Source: Chloroflexota bacterium
GTDB taxonomy: Bacteria > Chloroflexota > Anaerolineae > Anaerolineales > Anaerolineaceae
Reading direction: 5' to 3'
Assembly: GCA_021372725.1 (NCBI GenBank)
Contig: JAJFTV010000123.1
Location: forward strand, 1-48,298
DNA: 48,298 nt
In this document: one piece after another, positions 48,106 to 48,298 of the stretch
Position numbering within the stretch: position 1 is the stretch's first letter
Layout of the letters: each line of letters opens with the position of its first letter
Notes under the pieces: model-generated
What the model saw: only the letters and a program-made list of their open reading frames with translations
Databases searched by the model: none
Told to the model about the DNA's origin: nothing
Made by a program: the position numbers and the translations under genes

Positions 48106-48298
48106 CAAGACGAAAGACACGCCTGCTGATATTGATTTCCGGAAACGGCAGCAACTTGCAGGCCATTCTTGATGCCTGCCAGAGCGGTGAACTGGATGCC
48201 GAGGTGGTGGCGGTGATCTCCAATCGGGCGGAAGCCTATGGTCTGGAACGGGCCCGCAATGCAGATGTGCCGGCGCACACACTCAAAAAATCAAAAGA
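48102..48298 (+). CDS. purN: GAR formyltransferase, N-terminal part (cut by window edge)
   Basis: The first 65 residues are present: RLLILISGNGSNLQAILDAC, then VVAVISNRAEAYGLERA, typical of PurN (10-formyl-THF-dependent). It is translationally coupled to the purD-purM fusion by ATGA. The active-site Asn-His-Asp lie beyond the window. Confidence 0.92.
   Translation, partial: MTRRKTRLLILISGNGSNLQAILDACQSGELDAEVVAVISNRAEAYGLERARNADVPAHTLKKSK

Overview
The window looks like a chromosomal segment of a Chloroflexota bacterium, most likely class Anaerolineae. This is inferred from gene content, not from a search: a PyrF-PyrE fusion, a PurD-PurM fusion, DUF951 and DUF3048 proteins, substrate-binding lipoproteins with Pro/Glu/Thr-rich linkers, and intrinsic T-box control of valS. 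Sigma-70-type promoters (TTGACA / TATAAT) are easy to find. I see no prophage, integrase, transposase or CRISPR array. The mobile-looking parts are short non-coding repeats.

Left part (1-13.5 kb): the 5' end of valS on the minus strand lies behind a T-box leader with a perfect consensus promoter. It is followed by a large HEAT-repeat lipoprotein (minus), a NUDIX hydrolase and an orphan family-1 solute-binding lipoprotein (plus). Then comes a minus-strand peptide-uptake operon: gntR regulator, M14 carboxypeptidase, DppB, DppC and a family-5 binding protein. An M20 deacylase/peptidase is divergent from gntR across a near-perfect palindromic operator.

Middle (13.5-24.7 kb): a tRNA-Gly/tRNA-Cys pair, an N-acyl-D-amino-acid deacylase, a copper operon (csoR-copZ-copA), a block of intergenic repeats that has supplied the 3' end of galK, galactokinase, a TyrA-like dehydrogenase and an M50 protease. 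These are all on the minus strand. A symmetric divergent promoter then starts a plus-strand run: DUF951 protein, tsaE, tsaB, rimI and a type-4 uracil-DNA glycosylase.

Surface-polysaccharide operon (24.7-29.5 kb): UDP-sugar 6-dehydrogenase, UDP-sugar epimerase, flippase and family-4 glycosyltransferase, tightly overlapped.

Pyrimidine operon (29.6-34.5 kb): promoter, U-rich leader with an intrinsic terminator, then pyrC, pyrB, pyrF-pyrE fusion and class-2 pyrD. Carbamoyl-phosphate synthase is not in the window.

34.5-38.9 kb: DUF3048 lipoprotein-like gene, two paralogous M55 D-aminopeptidases (DppA type) and an acetamidase/formamidase between them. Together with the dpp operon, M20 enzyme and N-acyl-D-amino-acid deacylase, this suggests salvage of D-amino-acid-containing peptides, probably wall-derived.

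Purine operon (39.1 kb to the end): purL with a tandem PurS-like N-terminus, purQ, purC, class II-type purE (no purK seen), purF, a purD-purM fusion and the start of purN. The order purD-purM-purN mirrors the eukaryotic GART protein.

Nothing here is a clear-cut unknown defence or mobile system. The most unusual items are the purine enzyme architectures, the pyrBI-like pyrimidine leader, the exact 98-residue supra-repeat of the HEAT lipoprotein, and several families of intergenic inverted repeats, one of which has been captured by galK.
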